Below, piece by piece: positions 63,219 through 64,000 of a stretch of 64,000 bases of DNA. The notes under the pieces are model-generated. The model did no database searches, had not been told where the DNA came from, and worked only from the letters and a program-made list of their open reading frames with translations. Within the stretch, counting starts at the first letter, position 1; the number at the start of each line of letters is the position of its first letter. A program made the translations under genes and the position numbers. Source of the DNA: Thermoplasmatales archaeon (GTDB taxonomy: Archaea; Thermoplasmatota; Thermoplasmata; Thermoplasmatales; Thermoplasmataceae); NCBI GenBank assembly GCA_016806715.1, contig CP060531.1, forward strand, positions 1-64,000, given 5' to 3'.

Positions 63219-63764
63219 CTAAACAATCAGAACCGCGGCGGCTACAGTGGTTGTCCACTCCCCGGATTTCAGTACCACTGCTGTGGAGCATATATTGCGG
63301 GTCGTGAGTATCTTATCCTCGAGGACGTACTCCTTCTTTTTGTCGTCCCATACAAGCTTGTCCATGAGCCCCATCGTGCTGGCAAGCATTTCGGCTGCAA
63401 GTTTCTCTGCATAATAACCTGCAACTTTTTCAGTCTCCCCGAAACTGTGATGCTCACTGAGGTAGCCCCATTTGCTCTGGTCCCTCGGTATGGCATAACC
63501 GATCGCAGCAGATATCATCCGGTTTAGCTCGTTTGTGGAATTCCTGGCCAGAACGGAAAACAATATCTGCCCCGGGGAGAGCAACTTTAGCCCTTCATCC
63601 CGGGAGACAGTTTCGGCGAATGGCGGGAAGATGGAGCTGATGCTTGACAGGTTATAAGGAGCTATTCCAGCATCACGTAGGGCTTCTTCAAACGATTGAA
63701 GTTGACTTTCACCACGTCCTACACCACGAGTGAAAAATATCTTTTTCGGAACCAAGGCAGACAT
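63219..63764 (-). CDS. pdaD: Pyruvoyl-dependent arginine decarboxylase
   Basis: Makes agmatine, needed for polyamine synthesis and for agmatidine in tRNA-Ile. The 181-residue proenzyme is cleaved internally to create the pyruvoyl group; [11 protein letters not shown] (38-48) has the serine pair (S43-S44) where this occurs. The conserved start [14 protein letters not shown] and the GE-T----YAEKLA region match the family. It is upstream of leuS by ten bases and likely co-transcribed. Confidence 0.92.
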   Translation of the reverse strand: MSALVPKKIFFTRGVGRGESQLQSFEEALRDAGIAPYNLSSISSIFPPFAETVSRDEGLKLLSPGQILFSVLARNSTNELNRMISAAIGYAIPRDQSKWGYLSEHHSFGETEKVAGYYAEKLAAEMLASTMGLMDKLVWDDKKKEYVLEDKILTTRNICSTAVVLKSGEWTTTVAAAVLIV

Positions 63765-63860
63765 CAGGGTTGATCATTTTCCCTTTTAAATCCTTTTTCA
63801 TGGCATCACAGCTTTCCGCGGCTTTCTGTTAAATTTTATCGAACCAGGGAATCAGCTCGA

Positions 63861-64000
63861 TCAAATGTCAAAGATTATTCTTGCGTAGCCTTGAGTTTTG
63901 TTAATCTCCAGGTCATGATAAGTAACCGCCTTTATCACATACTCATAATTCATTCCATCACTGATCTTCATTCCGTTCAAATTAGCATTAATTTTTCCAT
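63861..64000 (-). CDS. Archease (SHS2 domain), C-terminal part, cut by the window end
   Basis: Open frame entering from the right edge and ending at a TGA at 63861-63863. The visible 45 residues end YVIKAVTYHDLEINKTQGYA-RIIFDI, the C-terminal pattern of archease, the small SHS2-domain protein that activates the tRNA ligase RtcB and accelerates tRNA splicing. The start lies outside the window. It reads in the same direction as pdaD, with about 97 bases between them. Confidence 0.75.
   Translation of the reverse strand, partial: GKINANLNGMKISDGMNYEYVIKAVTYHDLEINKTQGYARIIFDI

Overview
The window reads as chromosomal DNA of a Thermoplasmatales-like archaeon (Euryarchaeota). The evidence is archaeal: FEN1, RadB, membrane-anchored LonB, archaeal ATP-dependent DNA ligase, a fibrillarin-like methyltransferase, diphthine synthase, aMBF1, NadM, pyruvoyl-dependent arginine decarboxylase, archaeal-type Tyr/Pro/Ala/Leu-tRNA synthetases and an OB-fold SSB with a glycine-rich tail. 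TATA boxes about 25 bp upstream of start codons (leaderless mRNAs) fit as well. The genus cannot be fixed from the sequence alone.

Layout. 1-5.1 kb: smc-scpA followed by two overlapping small genes that together encode one Cas4-like nuclease, split between two membrane anchors. 5.4-12.3 kb: tyrS, a 54-residue AbrB-like regulator, then fen1, radB, a SerB-like phosphatase and proS on the minus strand, an M20 peptidase and nadM. 12.4-15.1 kb: a 1243-bp TnpB element interrupted by a 1511-bp IS110-family element. 15.2-26.5 kb: hsp20 with its ArsR-like regulator behind a palindromic operator, then dphB-eno, a gamma-carbonic anhydrase, a PfkB kinase, a P-type ATPase, cobS, cgi121-lonB and a winged-helix regulator whose promoter is split by an ISL3 element (26.5-27.7 kb). 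28-47.6 kb: mostly ordinary housekeeping genes (ilvE, aroC, DUF2070, glycosyltransferase, NAD-kinase-like, a degenerate M50 protease, alaS, fibrillarin, aMBF1, fatty-acid enzymes, an orphan DNA methyltransferase, cbiZ). 47.6-51.9 kb: an accessory stretch with a second TnpB element, a permease remnant, a candidate structured RNA, an Ada-like repair gene and tRNA-Arg(GCG). 52-64 kb: MFS transporter, BtuF-like protein, ssb, DNA ligase, truA, a geranylgeranyl-reductase-like enzyme, a bifunctional aldolase/dehydrogenase, leuS, pdaD and the 3' end of an archease gene.

How the genes work together. Replication and repair genes are frequent (smc, scpA, fen1, radB, lig, ssb, ada-like). The ada-like and ssb promoters share AGACAAAA-type inverted repeats near the predicted transcription start, hinting at common control. 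cobS, cbiZ and a BtuF-like protein suggest cobamide salvage. The most unusual content is mobile. The two TnpB elements are exactly the same length, have imperfect terminal inverted repeats, and one has a perfect 8-bp target duplication, which is not expected of IS200/IS605 transposition. One of them carries a clean IS110 insertion whose empty site can be read from the other copy, including a CA core dinucleotide and a 229-bp noncoding end suited to a bridge RNA.
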